A stretch of 64,000 nucleotides of DNA from Isochrysis galbana (Eukaryota; Haptophyta; Isochrysidales; Isochrysidaceae), in assembly GCA_018136815.1 (NCBI GenBank), contig CM030939.1:310001-374000 (forward strand), written 5' to 3'. Position 1 is the stretch's first letter; each line of letters begins with the position of its first letter. A model generated the notes under the pieces. The model did no database searches, was not told the origin of the DNA, and saw only the letters and a list, made by a program, of their open reading frames with translations. This document shows positions 1 through 9,560 of the stretch, piece after piece. A program made the translations under genes and the position numbers.

Positions 1-579
1 TTTTTAACACCCAGGGACTCTTATCTGCATTTTAAACATATTCTACATAGAAGAATAGCCACGGCAAACCGTTTTGCCGACGATCCGACATGCCGCTTTT
101 GTGGCATAGCCCCCGAGAGTTCCACTCACCTGGCCTCATGCATCGCGACGGAGCCCGTCTTTGAATTCATAGAAGGACTTGTAGGGATTTGCCTTAAACC
201 GGGATCCGAAATACCCCAACGTCTTTTCTGCTATCAGGTCGACAGACCGCACCCCTCCTCGGGATACCTTGGTATCCTGGCGTGGAGGTATATCCTAACT
301 GACTTCTATAACATCCAGTATGGCAACGCGGACGGCAGGTCCGTCAGGTCGATCTTAAGAGCGATCCTCACGAGATATCACCTGTTAGCAACGGCGAAAG
401 TCGGCTTCTTTCAGAGGCTAAAAAAACAACGGGAGAATATGGGGTTACACGCCCCGAGCAACAAACACATTAAGAAAATGATAAGCCCGCTGTACACGGT
501 GGACAAGGATTTCAACATAGGAACGTCGGAGGACCTCCTGCAAGCGGCAAGGGGGCTGGACCTACGTCACATCACCTAA
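1..579 (+). CDS. C-terminal part of a LINE ORF2 (zf-RVT region), 5' end outside window
   Basis: Frame 1 is open from the first base to a TAA at 577-579 (192 residues). It carries a CCHC zinc finger (CRFCGIAPESSTHLASC, C-x2-C-x8-H-x3-C) of the kind found after the reverse transcriptase domain of non-LTR retrotransposons (zf-RVT). A basic C-terminal tail follows, rich in Lys/Arg. In such elements this region is thought to help bind template RNA or target DNA. The reverse transcriptase and endonuclease domains must lie left of the window. The same protein end recurs at 47555-47960 and, damaged, at 35196-35440, so this is a repeat-family ORF and not a single-copy gene. The family assignment rests on the finger and the repetition, not on catalytic motifs. 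Confidence 0.75.
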   Translation, partial: FLTPRDSYLHFKHILHRRIATANRFADDPTCRFCGIAPESSTHLASCIATEPVFEFIEGLVGICLKPGSEIPQRLFCYQVDRPHPSSGYLGILAWRYILTDFYNIQYGNADGRSVRSILRAILTRYHLLATAKVGFFQRLKKQRENMGLHAPSNKHIKKMISPLYTVDKDFNIGTSEDLLQAARGLDLRHIT

Positions 580-880
580 AGTAGCTAACACTCTGGGTAG
601 GAATCACAGCAGTTATTAACGAAGGAGCCTAAAGTACTTAAGGGACAATAACCAGAGCTAACACCGAAATCAAAGGAAGATCCACAGTCTCCCGCCCCCT
701 TCTCTCCAACTCCTGGCCGAAACAGCGCGCGCGGCCTCCCCGGAACCAGCTTCTCCGCTAATGAGGGAACTGGGAAAGGGGGAGGGGGTTGTTAGGGGTA
801 AAGGTTGGGTAGTAGGGAGGTACACTAGCACACTGCCTCACGCCGCACACGTAGCGGGGTTTTTTAAGAAGATTTTTTTT
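1..880 (+). mobile_element. 3' end of a non-LTR retrotransposon (LINE)
   Basis: The ORF2 end (1-579) is followed by about 300 bp of non-coding 3' sequence ending in a GATTTTTTTT tail at 871-880. Nearly the same 3' region, including the CCCGCCCCCTTCTCTCC block and the final GTAGCGGGG, recurs at 35440-35739, where a target duplication shows that the T-run is the element's 3' terminus. The 5' part of this copy lies outside the window. Confidence 0.75.
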
Positions 881-1174
881 ACATGCTACATGCTACATGC
901 TCATGCTGCTTTCATCTTTCATTCATACTCATGGCACATACGACGCGACGTAACGGTAACGGCGCTTGAAAAAAATGCACCCTTAATTGAGGTGTACCCG
1001 TGCAATTTCGACACGTTATGCCACTAAACGTTTGCCAAACGTTTGCACAAAACTTTGGGGGTTTCTCGGGCACAAAGCTTTACTATTTACCAGGCCCTAT
1101 TGAGTGGGGGGGGGGCACAGTCCGTCACAAGAAGAAAACTCCGACGCCCTCCCTCCCCTTGCGCGCGGCGCGCG
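881..1174. other. spacer and leader of the zinc-finger gene
   Basis: No gene is visible. There is a short run of ACATGCT repeats at 881-905, a direct repeat of CGTTTGC around 1028-1048, and a GC-rich leader running into the start codon at 1175. Confidence 0.4.
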
Positions 1175-2288
1175 ATGGAGCTCGAGGCGGCGCGGCGCAC
1201 GCTGGTGGGTGGCGAGCCTCTCGCGGCGGTGCGCGAGGGTTCGTGGTGCTGCCTGCTGTGCGAGCGGCGCTTCCGCTCGGAGCGGCACATCTGCCGCCAC
1301 CTCCGTCGCTCGGAGATGCACCGAGTGAGCGGCACAAGCCTTGCAGCCTGCGGTCTTCCTCTCTCTCTCCCCCCCTCCTACTCCCCTCTCCTACCCCCTC
1401 CCCCCTCCCGTCGCTCTCTGTTCCGTCTTGTCGCAGCTGACAACCATCTTCCGCCCACTGCTTCAACCGCTTCCTCTAATCCTCCCCTTCCCGCCCCACG
1501 CCCCTTCTCCCAATTCTCTTCCAACACCATTTTGCAGGATGCATATGCTGCAGCACTTCGTGCGCGTCGTTTGGTGGAGCCCTCGGGCGCGATAAAGCGC
1601 GGACGCGAGACTGAGCCAGATGCTGCACATGGCTCTCCGGGACTTCGCCCTTCCAAAGCGCCTCTTGGATTGGGTGTGGGTGTCGGCGGCAACATGGGAG
1701 TGAGCGCAATCGAGCAGATGGAGCTCGTGCAGCAACGCCTGGCTGCTGCCTCGAAGGTTCAAAAGCGGCAGAACAAACGGGAAGAGGATGAGGTCGATTC
1801 CAACCGGGTGAGGTTCTGTCTTGGTTGCACCATCTTCTCACTCGATGGTTGATATATCCTTTTCACACGAACCCCTGAGCAAGTCTAACATCCTGGCTCG
1901 TGTTCCTCGTAGGCGCGCTCCATCAACAACCAGATGGACTGGGAGTGTGGTGAATGCTCCACCTTCAACTTTGCTCGAGTGGTGACTTGCATTTCTTGCC
2001 GGCACCACGTAGACGGTAACACCCGCTACTTGACCAATCGCCTCAAGGAGCTCAAACAGGTGCAATTAGGACACCGCGAATCGCTTTGGGCTTGAGAGTG
2101 ATGATCGTCGCTCCGCACTCCCTCGCGGCTGACATTCACCGATCCTACGCCCATCCCAATTACACCAGGAGCGATTCGCCAAAGTCTTTGGCTCCAGCGT
2201 AGCCGGAATGCACGCGCCGAAGGCAAATGCTGACGGTTCCATGCCCGGTGGCTATGACCGCGATGCCCGCGCCTCCTTCCAAAGCTGA
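1175..2288 (+). CDS. C2H2 plus RanBP2-type zinc-finger protein, RNA-binding/splicing type
   Basis: Four exons: 1175-1324, 1538-1807, 1913-2059 and 2169-2288, giving 228 residues. All three introns are GT-AG and phase 0. Residues about 22-50 form a C2H2 finger (CLLCERRF...HLRRSEMH), the type near the C-terminus of RBM5/RBM10-like splicing factors. Exon 3 encodes a RanBP2-type finger (WECGECSTFNF...CISC, C-x2-C-x10-C-x2-C), which in this family binds single-stranded RNA. Exon 2 is low complexity and then helical. No RRM or G-patch was seen, so this is not a full RBM5 homologue; it is probably a nuclear RNA-processing factor. The ATG at 1175 is the first in frame before the finger. Exon 4 (ERFAKVFG..., 39 residues) is the least certain. 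Confidence 0.75.
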
Positions 2289-3008
2289 GTAGAGGGTCAA
2301 GATTTGTTGATTCAGTTGAGAAAGCAAGGACTAGACTTCCCACAAGATTTGCAATGCTCTATCACGTCGAGATGTGCTTGCCTATGAGATCGGTGTTGGA
2401 TTCCACCTACTGAACAACGTGTGTAAAAGTAAGCTTATCAGCGAACGAGTAGCGAGAGGTGCGAGTTGAAGCCACATGTGTGGCTTCTTTGTGCTTTCTC
2501 CTTGTTCTTGCTTGTCGGATCGGAATGATAAACCCTTGGATTACAAGGCCGATGTCCCATCTTCGATGGTCTGCAATTGTCTGTGTGCTCAGGCTCTGCA
2601 ATGCCGTGCAATTCGCGCTTAAGCTGTGCGATATCGGCTATCGGCACTGCGCTTAAGCTGTGCGACATCGGCTATCGGCACTGACTTGCGAGCGTGCTGC
2701 TCGTTGCTGCTCAACGTTATTTTCAAGGTGCCTATGGCTATGGGACGGGGGTTGTTGCGGGTGGGGGGTCGACAACCCCTGCTACGCTCAGTTGACAACT
2801 CCTGCTAGGCTCACCACGGGCTCTCTTCCACCGCCCCAAGCGAGCCTCTTCCTCATCCACGTTAGCATCGCCAAAGTCTCTCTGGCTCGCTCTCTCTCCG
2901 CCCATGGGACATGAGAACGGACCCACCCACTGTTTTGCTTCCCTGTGTCGATATTCCCCCGCCGCGGAAGATGCCCTCATCGTTCTCCTCTCGTGCGTCT
3001 CGTCCTTT
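2289..3008. other. intergenic region with a small tandem duplication
   Basis: No supported gene. The only clear structure is a 34-bp duplication at 2615-2682. The part from about 2830 to 3008 is pyrimidine-rich and may be leader or intron of the small gene starting at 3568. Confidence 0.4.
2615..2682. repeat. 34-bp tandem duplication
   Basis: Two adjacent copies starting GCGCTTAAGCTGTGCGA (2615-2648 and 2649-2682) differ at one base (GATATC versus GACATC). This looks like a recent local duplication in intergenic DNA. Confidence 0.85.
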
Positions 3009-3023
3009 TCTCTTCCTTCACAC

Positions 3024-3507
3024 CGGACAGCCGAAAAAAAGGATAGACATGAACGATCTATACCCTATAGCTTCACGCTAGACACACAAGGCAAACTAGC
3101 CCCCAGTGGGAGTGGCGCACATACTGGCCGGACAATCCGAGACGAATCACGTCTGAGACGCGGCCACGTCAATGGACCATTACTCACGCGTAAAGATGCA
3201 CCGGAACTCGACGCACCCAGCGTGGACGCAGCACCAGCACCAAGTAATATGAGCCAGACACGAACACCAAACACCCCAAACGCCTGCCCGGAACCCGCAC
3301 TCTGAACCAGGGCCCATGGTCGCGCACCTGAGCCGCACCCCGGATACCGAAAATAAAGGAATGACGGGGGGAAAGGGAGGAGGTGAGGGTGAGGAGGTGG
3401 AGGGAAGGGAAGTAAGGGCGGTATCGGCAAATAGGTAGAAGTACCCATAGCTCTAGTATCTAGTAGGTGTTAGCCCAGAATCTTCGCAATGTTTTTTCGC
3501 TCTCTTC
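3024..3507 (+). mobile_element. short retroposon with 15-bp target duplication
   Basis: The segment is flanked by the direct repeat TCTCTTCCTTCACAC at 3009-3023 and 3508-3522. Its 3' part (about 3275-3500) matches the retroposon tails at 58760-58973 and, reversed, 20588-20812: a block near GAACCCGCACTCTGAACC, a GGGAAAGGGAGGAGG purine block, then GAATCTTCG...TTTTTT. It has no coding capacity that I can see. It sits in what may be the leader or intron of the gene at 3568. Confidence 0.7.
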
Positions 3508-3567
3508 TCTCTTCCTTCACACTCACACATCCTCCGCCTAGGTCTTGTACTTGGTACCCTTTCGAGT

Positions 3568-3831
3568 ATGGTTGCTCGAGCCGCGGCCCGGCCCAGCCGC
3601 TCAACGCGCTCGTGCGCGGCACGCCCGCCGCCCGCACCACACGCCGCGCCGTGTGGCGTGTGGCGGGTCGCGCACAAGGGGACGGGCTACGCCGGGCTCG
3701 GCGTGGGCGTCTACCAGGCCCTCTCGGGGCGCGCCCTCATGCCGAGCCAAGGCGACGCCGTTCTCGTCGCGTACGTGGTGCTCCTGGGCCTCTCCTTCGG
3801 GGTGCTCACGGGGGGGCTCATGGTAGGGTGA
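3568..3831 (+). CDS. small predicted membrane protein, family not recognised
   Basis: An 87-residue ORF. The first 35 residues are Arg/Ala/Pro-rich and could be a targeting extension. The C-terminal 45 residues contain a glycine-rich stretch (YAGLGVGVYQAL) and a likely membrane helix (VLVAYVVLLGLSFGVLTGGL). A good splice acceptor (CATCCTCCGCCTAG) lies at 3528-3541, so an upstream exon may exist and the ATG at 3568 may be internal. Two other frames here are also open because of high GC; I prefer this one because only it yields a coherent hydrophobic segment. Function unknown. Confidence 0.4.
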   Translation: MVARAAARPSRSTRSCAARPPPAPHAAPCGVWRVAHKGTGYAGLGVGVYQALSGRALMPSQGDAVLVAYVVLLGLSFGVLTGGLMVG

Positions 3832-5078
3832 GAGTCCCCACGTCAGGGGAAGAAAACCCGAGGGAAAGGAGACCAAATGAAGGCAAGCCGCCTTGCTTCT
3901 TCATGTGAGCGTGTGTTCTCTTGGATGCAGTGTTCGTTTGGTGCTAATCGGGACCGGTCGTTGTCGGATCAATTGGGAGTGTCGGTGTTGTTGCGATACA
4001 ATCGCAACAAACGCAAGAAAGAGGGCTCTTGATGTGCTCTATGTGACACATATATGCATGTATGTAGCTTTAACATGTTGCTGTGCAACCTAGCTACACA
4101 TCTACACATACACATACCTAATGCAAAGATTTTAATGAAGGATATTTTTTGGATATTTGGGCTTCCCGAGGGATATATCGCAGATATTTTGCATGGATAT
4201 TTGGGCGTCTTTTGAGGGATACTTGTGCTTACCCCTAGTTCACACCCACGCACCCACGACTACGGCCGGTAGGCCTCTCTCCAGGAGCCGGGGAGATAGC
4301 CGCCGGGGGGGGGGAGGAGGGCGTCCGAATTTGGTCTGTGGGTGACCCTTTTTCACATTGTGGCTTGAAGGTCTTGCCTCCCTGCGGCTTCCAGGCGACC
4401 TCGTAGACGTAGTACGTAGTTGGGCGCTCCGCTTTGCAGCTTGCCACGAATGGCACGGCTGCCCGTGAGTCTGACTGCCTGCCACTCAAAGCCACGCGAC
4501 CCGACACCTCGCTTGTCCGTCGCGAGCTCCTTGCCTGCACGAGGTGCCATCGCTAGAGGCGAGAGAAGCCGATAGCAGCCGAACAAGAATCAAAAATTAC
4601 GGCCAGCGGCCGTTTTAACTTAATTCTCTGTACTTTTCATACAAGCCTTGAGTGACTAATAATTGCGCCCCGGTATAGAGCAATATAGAGAGATGACAAA
4701 TGTGACAATGTCCATCCCATCAACTCTAAGTCTAAGAGAAAGACCATAAGGAGCCCGACCTACGTACTACAGCTATAGGACGACGTACAGATACAGATAC
4801 TCGCACGTCACACAAACAAGCCACACAGGTGGAGGGTGGGTGGGTGAACAACGAGCGAACAATAAGGCAAACGCCTGAACAAGAACAACACTAAGCAAAA
4901 GCACTTGAACACTGTTCGACATGACGAACAACAGGGTTTGGAACTGAACACTATCTGAACGTTAAGCCTCAAAGTTAACGTTAAGGGGCTCTAGTTAGGG
5001 GGGGAGTAGGAGTAGGAGCGTAGTGTAGTAGAAATCATCTCCTAGAAAACAAGTTCAAAACCAAACCGATTCAACTCC
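3832..5078. other. intergenic region, one AT-rich repeat patch
   Basis: No gene is visible. 4136-4235 holds several degenerate copies of GGATATTTGGGC. From about 4830 to 4970 the sequence is rich in GAAC words. I see no structure in the rest. Confidence 0.4.
4136..4235. repeat. degenerate GGATATTT-containing repeats
   Basis: GGATATTTTTTGG, GGATATTTGGGC, GGGATATATCGC and GGATATTTGGGCG follow one another within 100 bp of unusually AT-rich sequence. A comparable patch of CGAAATATTTGCG repeats lies at 56935-57015. Confidence 0.5.
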
Positions 5079-6310
5079 TTAACGGGAAGTGGAGGTGAGG
5101 GGCGTGTTGAAGCGCGGGTAAGAAGACGAGGTGTACATGCGCAGAGACAGCACATGCGGCCGACGCAGCTGTGCCTGGACGCAATTTGGGTGCGCCACAA
5201 AGTCCTCAAACTTCATGCCCCGGTGTCCCTCATCAAACTCGTGGACGTGGTCGGGAAGCGGCTCCTCGCATGCCGTGCCGTGCAAAATGTAGCGGAGGTT
5301 AGCCTTGTCAGCCTCGGTACCGTAAGACTCGAACTCCTTGACGATGGCCTGCTCCTCGAGTTCCAGAAGGGACGGCAGCTCCTTGGGATCGATCCCCAAA
5401 GCGGCATTCAGGCCCATGGCCGCCTCCGACACATGGCCGAGAATCACAATTGTGCTTGGAACTTGTCCTCCCGGGCAGATGTCACCGTTGGCTCGGCATG
5501 TGACGCGTCGATGGGGACTAGTGCGCTCACAAACTTGTGGTGTTTGATACGTGGGAGACGCAGGTGGTCGCCCAGATCGGAGGCAAAGCTCGACTCCTGC
5601 AGATCGCCAAGGCTGTCTGCGCCCTGCTCGATACACCAATCAACCGCATCGCCGAATTTGTCACCGAGGTTAAGTTCGTCCATAACCTGAGCGAGCTGAG
5701 GGAACATCGCCAATTCAGCAGGTTCCCCCTGAACTCCAAGTACTCTAAGCGCGCCCGCCGCATTCATGCGCCCTTCGGCCGTTCCATCGCCAAGCAGCTT
5801 GACGAGCGGCGCGATGGCGCCCGCCTTGGCGATAGCCACCTGATTGGCGGCGTTGAGCGCCAGGCTCCCGATGGCGATAGTCCTCGCGCCGCTCGTTAAG
5901 CTGCTCGCCGATGGAACGGCCGAAGGGCGCACAACTGCGGCGAGCGCGCTCCAGAACCTGGCTGTCAACGCCGACAACCAGGTGACGATCGCCAAGGCGG
6001 GCCCCCCCGCGCGAAATGCGTTGGATGCTGGCCTGTGGCACGGCGTCTCCGGGCTCGCCATTTCGGGCGCTCGCCGGCGCCGCTCTACCGCTCACTATTA
6101 TCTGTGAGTTCGTCGGCTGTGGCGCTCGCTCACATTGGGCACCGCGCCGGCAGCAGCCAGCGATTCGTGTGACGCAAGCGCTTCTCCGGCTGGAGATGCG
6201 GCGCAGCTCCCAGCTGCGCGACGAGCTCGCGGCGCGAGAGAGGTCGCCATGGTGGCACTGGAGCGGAGCCAGCAGCAGGCGGCGCGGCATGCGACGGCGG
6301 CGGCGGCGGC
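5079..6310 (-). pseudogene. broken Armadillo-repeat gene with an ADP-ribosyltransferase-like end
   Basis: On the minus strand, 5870-5700 encodes an Armadillo repeat (IAKAGAIAPLVKLLGDGTAE, then NAAGALRVLGV). A separate stretch at about 5420-5079 encodes GLNAALGIDPKELPSLLELE...GMKFEDFVAHPNCVQAQL...HVLSLRMYTSSSYPRFN. The latter resembles the start of mono-ADP-ribosyltransferase folds in some protist proteins, but the catalytic Ser and Glu segments are absent and a stop follows at 5079. The parts are in different frames; an intron between about 5560 and 5440 could join some of them. A second Armadillo repeat next door is on the opposite strand (5879-6010), so the gene appears rearranged. Armadillo repeats mediate protein binding. 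The ART suggestion is tentative. Confidence 0.5.
5879..6010 (+). pseudogene. inverted Armadillo-repeat fragment
   Basis: The plus strand reads VLAPLVKLLADGTAEGRTTA, then SALQNLAVNADNQVTIAKAG, a typical Armadillo repeat. It abuts a close homologue read from the minus strand (5870-5755), forming an imperfect inverted repeat of about 110 bp per arm at the DNA level. Neither strand can read through both repeats, so this is a rearrangement product and not a working exon. Confidence 0.6.
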
Positions 6311-7077
6311 ACTTAGGCCCAGGTCAATACTTGTACAAATTGTTCTGCAAGTTTGGGGGGCTACTGGATTGCGCCGCAAGTTTGGGCCCTCCCTGCAAGT
6401 GAGCGCAAGTTTGGGGGCGTGGTGCCCGCTCTCTACGAGTATAAGCCCCCCACCTATGAGTATAATCGCCCTACCTATAACAGTAAAAAGGCACGTTCAC
6501 GTTCCATCCACCTTCCCTGCCGACTTTTCCGACAAAAAAACAAAAAATTCGAACCACATTTGATACATAAACAAGACGTTTATTCACGTTAAAAGCGGGT
6601 CCTCTTAAAACCCCCGACAAAAGAGCCTGAAAAGATGAGCTTCCGCAGTACTTGACCGCATGTCGCGGGACGAAAATTGATCATTCGGAAGTGCCGACGT
6701 TCACTAAGGAGGTTCTGATGCGGTGGGCATCCAACAAGAGCAAGTTCCCTACATGGGCATCCGCGGCAAGGATTGCATTCAGCATGTCTCCAAATTCGGC
6801 TTCGTGTGGGAGACGACGCACGAGGCCTCACAGTGCTCAACCATGTCTATAAATGGAATGGCGGCTGATGATGTAGTACTCAAGCGATTGCAAGGCGCCT
6901 TGCCTTCATTCGGTGCCAGTTTTTTTTGTTGTAAAACGTTTCGATTGTTGAATCCCGGCTACCGCTACCGCCCCCCGACAATCACCAGGGCGTTTCCTCC
7001 ACGAAGTCTATGCCCAGCTGTCGGAACAGGTTCGCGATGCGCTCCCGTTGAGGAGGGCCGATACTACATACGCGTAC
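6311..7077. other. intergenic region
   Basis: No supported gene. GCAAGTTTGGG occurs three times between 6345 and 6415. An open frame at 6723-7190 has no recognisable motif and runs into the palindrome array, so I do not call it. Confidence 0.35.
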
Positions 7078-7770
7078 CGCCAAGTCGTGCACCGCCTCCA
7101 GAAAGTTGTTGGTTTTCCCCCCTACCCCCTCACGCGGAAATGTGTCAGATTGGGAGGAGGTCCCTTACGTGGGTGTTCCTTTTGTTGTAAACGCCAACTT
7201 GTACATGGGATTGAAATCTGACAACTTTCCGCGTGAGGGGGTAGGGGGGAAATCAACTACTTTCTGGGGGATGCACACCGGCCGAGCAGCCTACCCCGCC
7301 AAGTCGTGCATCGTCCCCAGAAAGTTGTTGGTTTCCCCGGTGTGCATCGTTCCCCAGAAAGTTGTTGAGTCCCCCTAAGTTGTCCGATTTTTTTGGGGGG
7401 GGGGCTTACGTCTTGTTTCATTCCTTTGTTTTGTAAACGCCCATCGTACATCATGGGGTTGAAATCTGACACCTTTCCGCGTGAGGGGGTAGGGGGGAAG
7501 AACAACAACTTTCTGGAGACGCTGCACCGCTTGGCGGGGTAGGCTGCTAGGCTGGCGTGCATTCCCCAGAAAGTTGTTTGTTTCCCCCCCTCCCCCCTCG
7601 CGCGGAAAGGTGTCAGATTAGCCCTCCCCCTCAAACTATGGGGGTTTTTAATGGACGAAATCTGACAACTTTCGGCGTGAGGAGGGAGGGGGGGAAATCA
7701 ACAACTTTCTGGAGGCGCTGCACGACTTGGCGGGGTAGGCTGCTCGGCCGGCGTACCTTTTTAGATTTGG
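7078..7770. repeat. array of long palindromic units (left array)
   Basis: Repeated arms AATCTGACAACTTTCCGCG...AACAACTTTCTGG and their reverse complements alternate along the region (for example left arms at about 7213, 7458 and 7658; right arms at about 7100, 7316 and 7565). Each arm pair encloses a loop of about 50 bp containing GCACGACTTGGCGGGGTAGG. Long G or C runs sit inside the arms. The same unit forms a second array at 9545-10270. The arms look like termini of a short inverted-repeat element in multiple copies, though no target duplication was found. Confidence 0.7.
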
Positions 7771-7974
7771 GGCGAAAGCAGGGGAGGGGGGAGGCGCTCG
7801 CGGGGAAATCGAGCAATCCCTTAACCGACCTTTTTAGATTTGGGGCGAAAGCAGGAGGGGGGAGGGGGGAGGGGGGATGACGTGTAGTAGAGGAGACCCA
7901 TCATAATTGATAAAACGGGGGGCATCTGTGTGTGGTAAGTGAGGTGACGTACACAAAAAAACCCTTCCCTAAGA

Positions 7975-8172
7975 ACCGAGCAAACTTCCTCGCAGAACCC
8001 CTTTCCTCAGAACCGAGCAAACTTCCTCGCAGAACCCCTTTCCTCAGAACCGAGCAAACTTCCTCGCAGAACCCCTTTCCTCAGAACCGAGCAAACTTCC
8101 TCGCAGAACCAAACAAACCACTTCCCCGCAGAACCAAACAAACCACTTCCCCGCAGAACCGAGCAAACCCTA
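7975..8172. repeat. minisatellite, about 37-bp unit
   Basis: AACCGAGCAAACTTCCTCGC followed by AGAACCCCTTTCCTCAG is repeated about four times. Two or three shorter variants with AACCAAACAAACCACTTCCC follow. The 82-residue open frame across it is a by-product of the repeat. Confidence 0.85.
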
Positions 8173-8220
8173 GCTCCTGAAGATCACGTTCACGTCTCCT
8201 AACCACCCCCCCACCCCATC

Positions 8221-8772
8221 TCAGAGCCGCTGCTTCACTACCGCAGTCAAGGTCGCGGCTCGATCCTTTTGCACGCTGGTCACGCGAAGAACATCACCGG
8301 GGCGCTCCATCGTCTTGGCTTCTTGGATCATCATCTTCAACGCCTCTTCGGCACACTGTGCACCGATCATTTGGGAGGCGATCCGTTCCGCCTCCGCCTT
8401 CTGTTCCTTAGAAGCATGCCCACAGGCGGTGGACAAGCAGGAAAAGACGTCTTTGGCGTGCAGGTGCTTGTTGCTAAGCGCCTGGATCATGCTCATCAAC
8501 GTCTTCACATCTGGCAAGGAGCTGAAGTACATCATGCTAGCCAGACCGGTCACGATTGTCGAACACAACGACACTTGCCGCTCCCGTGGGTCGTGGGTGA
8601 GTAGGGCCATCAGCGCGAATCCGATGGTGTTCACATCACAAACCGCGATGGAATCCATGGGGAAGTCCTGGATGAAGGCCTTTGCCGAGGCCCTATCCAA
8701 GGGGGCCTTGAACAATCTCGAACATCTCAATCTTACTACAACTTGGTCCTGTCGGATTCGTGTCAGATTCAT
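8221..8772 (-). CDS. unrecognised helical protein, possibly joined to the next ORF
   Basis: A 183-residue frame ending at 8221. From about residue 28 it looks like a real protein: evenly mixed composition and many predicted helices (ASAKAFIQDFPMDSIAVCDV, then HLHAKDVFSCLSTACGHASK). The first 27 residues are less convincing and overlap the neighbouring ORF by 4 bp, so the true N-terminus probably comes from that ORF by splicing or an old frameshift. No family recognised. The block containing both ORFs lies between two palindrome arrays, so it may be an insertion or an island between repeats. Confidence 0.45.
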   Translation of the reverse strand: MNLTRIRQDQVVVRLRCSRLFKAPLDRASAKAFIQDFPMDSIAVCDVNTIGFALMALLTHDPRERQVSLCSTIVTGLASMMYFSSLPDVKTLMSMIQALSNKHLHAKDVFSCLSTACGHASKEQKAEAERIASQMIGAQCAEEALKMMIQEAKTMERPGDVLRVTSVQKDRAATLTAVVKQRL

Positions 8773-9383
8773 GGGCGCGAGAGTTCACTTAAGAACATTA
8801 CGAACTTGTCTGGTAAATTTAGATCTGCATAAAATCCCTCCTTATATTTCATTATACGCAGTATAACTGAGTCATGCAGAACACAAGGTATGGGTTTACG
8901 GTTTTGAAACACGTTTCCGAATGCAGTCATGATTTCGTCAAATGTACTGTTTACCGTGATTCCACTTGCAAAATAGTAGAAGAAGATTGCAGTGAAGAAG
9001 TGACCTTTGTACTTTATAACGTCTTCCATGTTTTCAGCATCTACCCGACATATTTCGTCAATTACCTGATCTTTTATTTCATGTGGTTGTGTAGTGTGAT
9101 TATATAAAGTGTTGAGTGCAAATGCGATTTGCCGAAACTTGACGGTGCTCATAGGCTTATTAAACACCTCATACTTATCTAAGCGAGACATCCTCATCAT
9201 TTCTTGATGCAAGTTTTTCTTTCTCTTGTAAAGCGAGTCAGGATAACCTTCTTTTTTATTAAACGCACGCCTTTTTTCTATATACTGCCCATATATCTCG
9301 CGGAAGAGATCCGGATTTTGAATTACCTCTTGTTCCGCGGTTTTATGTGCAAGGACTCTTTTTGCGAGTTCGTGGTCATGCAT
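8769..9383 (-). CDS. unrecognised protein encoded by AT-rich sequence
   Basis: 204 residues starting MHDHELAKRVLAHKTAEQEV, rich in Lys, Tyr, Phe and Asn. The frame stays open upstream to about 9430, where repeats begin, so the 5' end may be cut. Codons favour A/T at third positions (AAA, TAT, GAA), unlike the GC-rich neighbours, which suggests a different origin such as transfer from a low-GC genome. The C-terminal part (FHFTAIFFYYFA-like hydrophobic run near residue 130) could be buried or membrane-associated. The frame stops at 8769 where the next ORF starts in another frame. No domain recognised. Confidence 0.5.
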   Translation of the reverse strand: MHDHELAKRVLAHKTAEQEVIQNPDLFREIYGQYIEKRRAFNKKEGYPDSLYKRKKNLHQEMMRMSRLDKYEVFNKPMSTVKFRQIAFALNTLYNHTTQPHEIKDQVIDEICRVDAENMEDVIKYKGHFFTAIFFYYFASGITVNSTFDEIMTAFGNVFQNRKPIPCVLHDSVILRIMKYKEGFYADLNLPDKFVMFLSELSRP

Positions 9384-9437
9384 GTGTTTTTTGTGAACGA
9401 GTCGCTTCTCTGATCTACATGGATCAAAAAAAGTTCC

Positions 9438-9560
9438 ACCCCTCCGCAGTTTCCCCCCCCCTCCGCAGTTTCTCCCCCCCTCCGCAGTTCCCCCCCCCTC
9501 CGCAGTCCCCCCCTCCGCAGTTTCTCCCCCCCCTCCGCAGTTTCCCCCCCTACCCCCTCG
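9438..9560. repeat. CCCCCCTCCGCAGTTT short tandem repeat
   Basis: Six or more copies of CCCCCTCCGCAGTTTC with variable C-run length lead directly into the right palindrome array. Confidence 0.8.

Noticed and set aside
1043-1174. Upstream extension of the zinc-finger gene
   Set aside because: Composition is leader-like and the ATG at 1175 directly precedes conserved protein.
6723-7190. 155-codon plus-strand frame
   Set aside because: It has no motif, and its end lies in the palindrome array.
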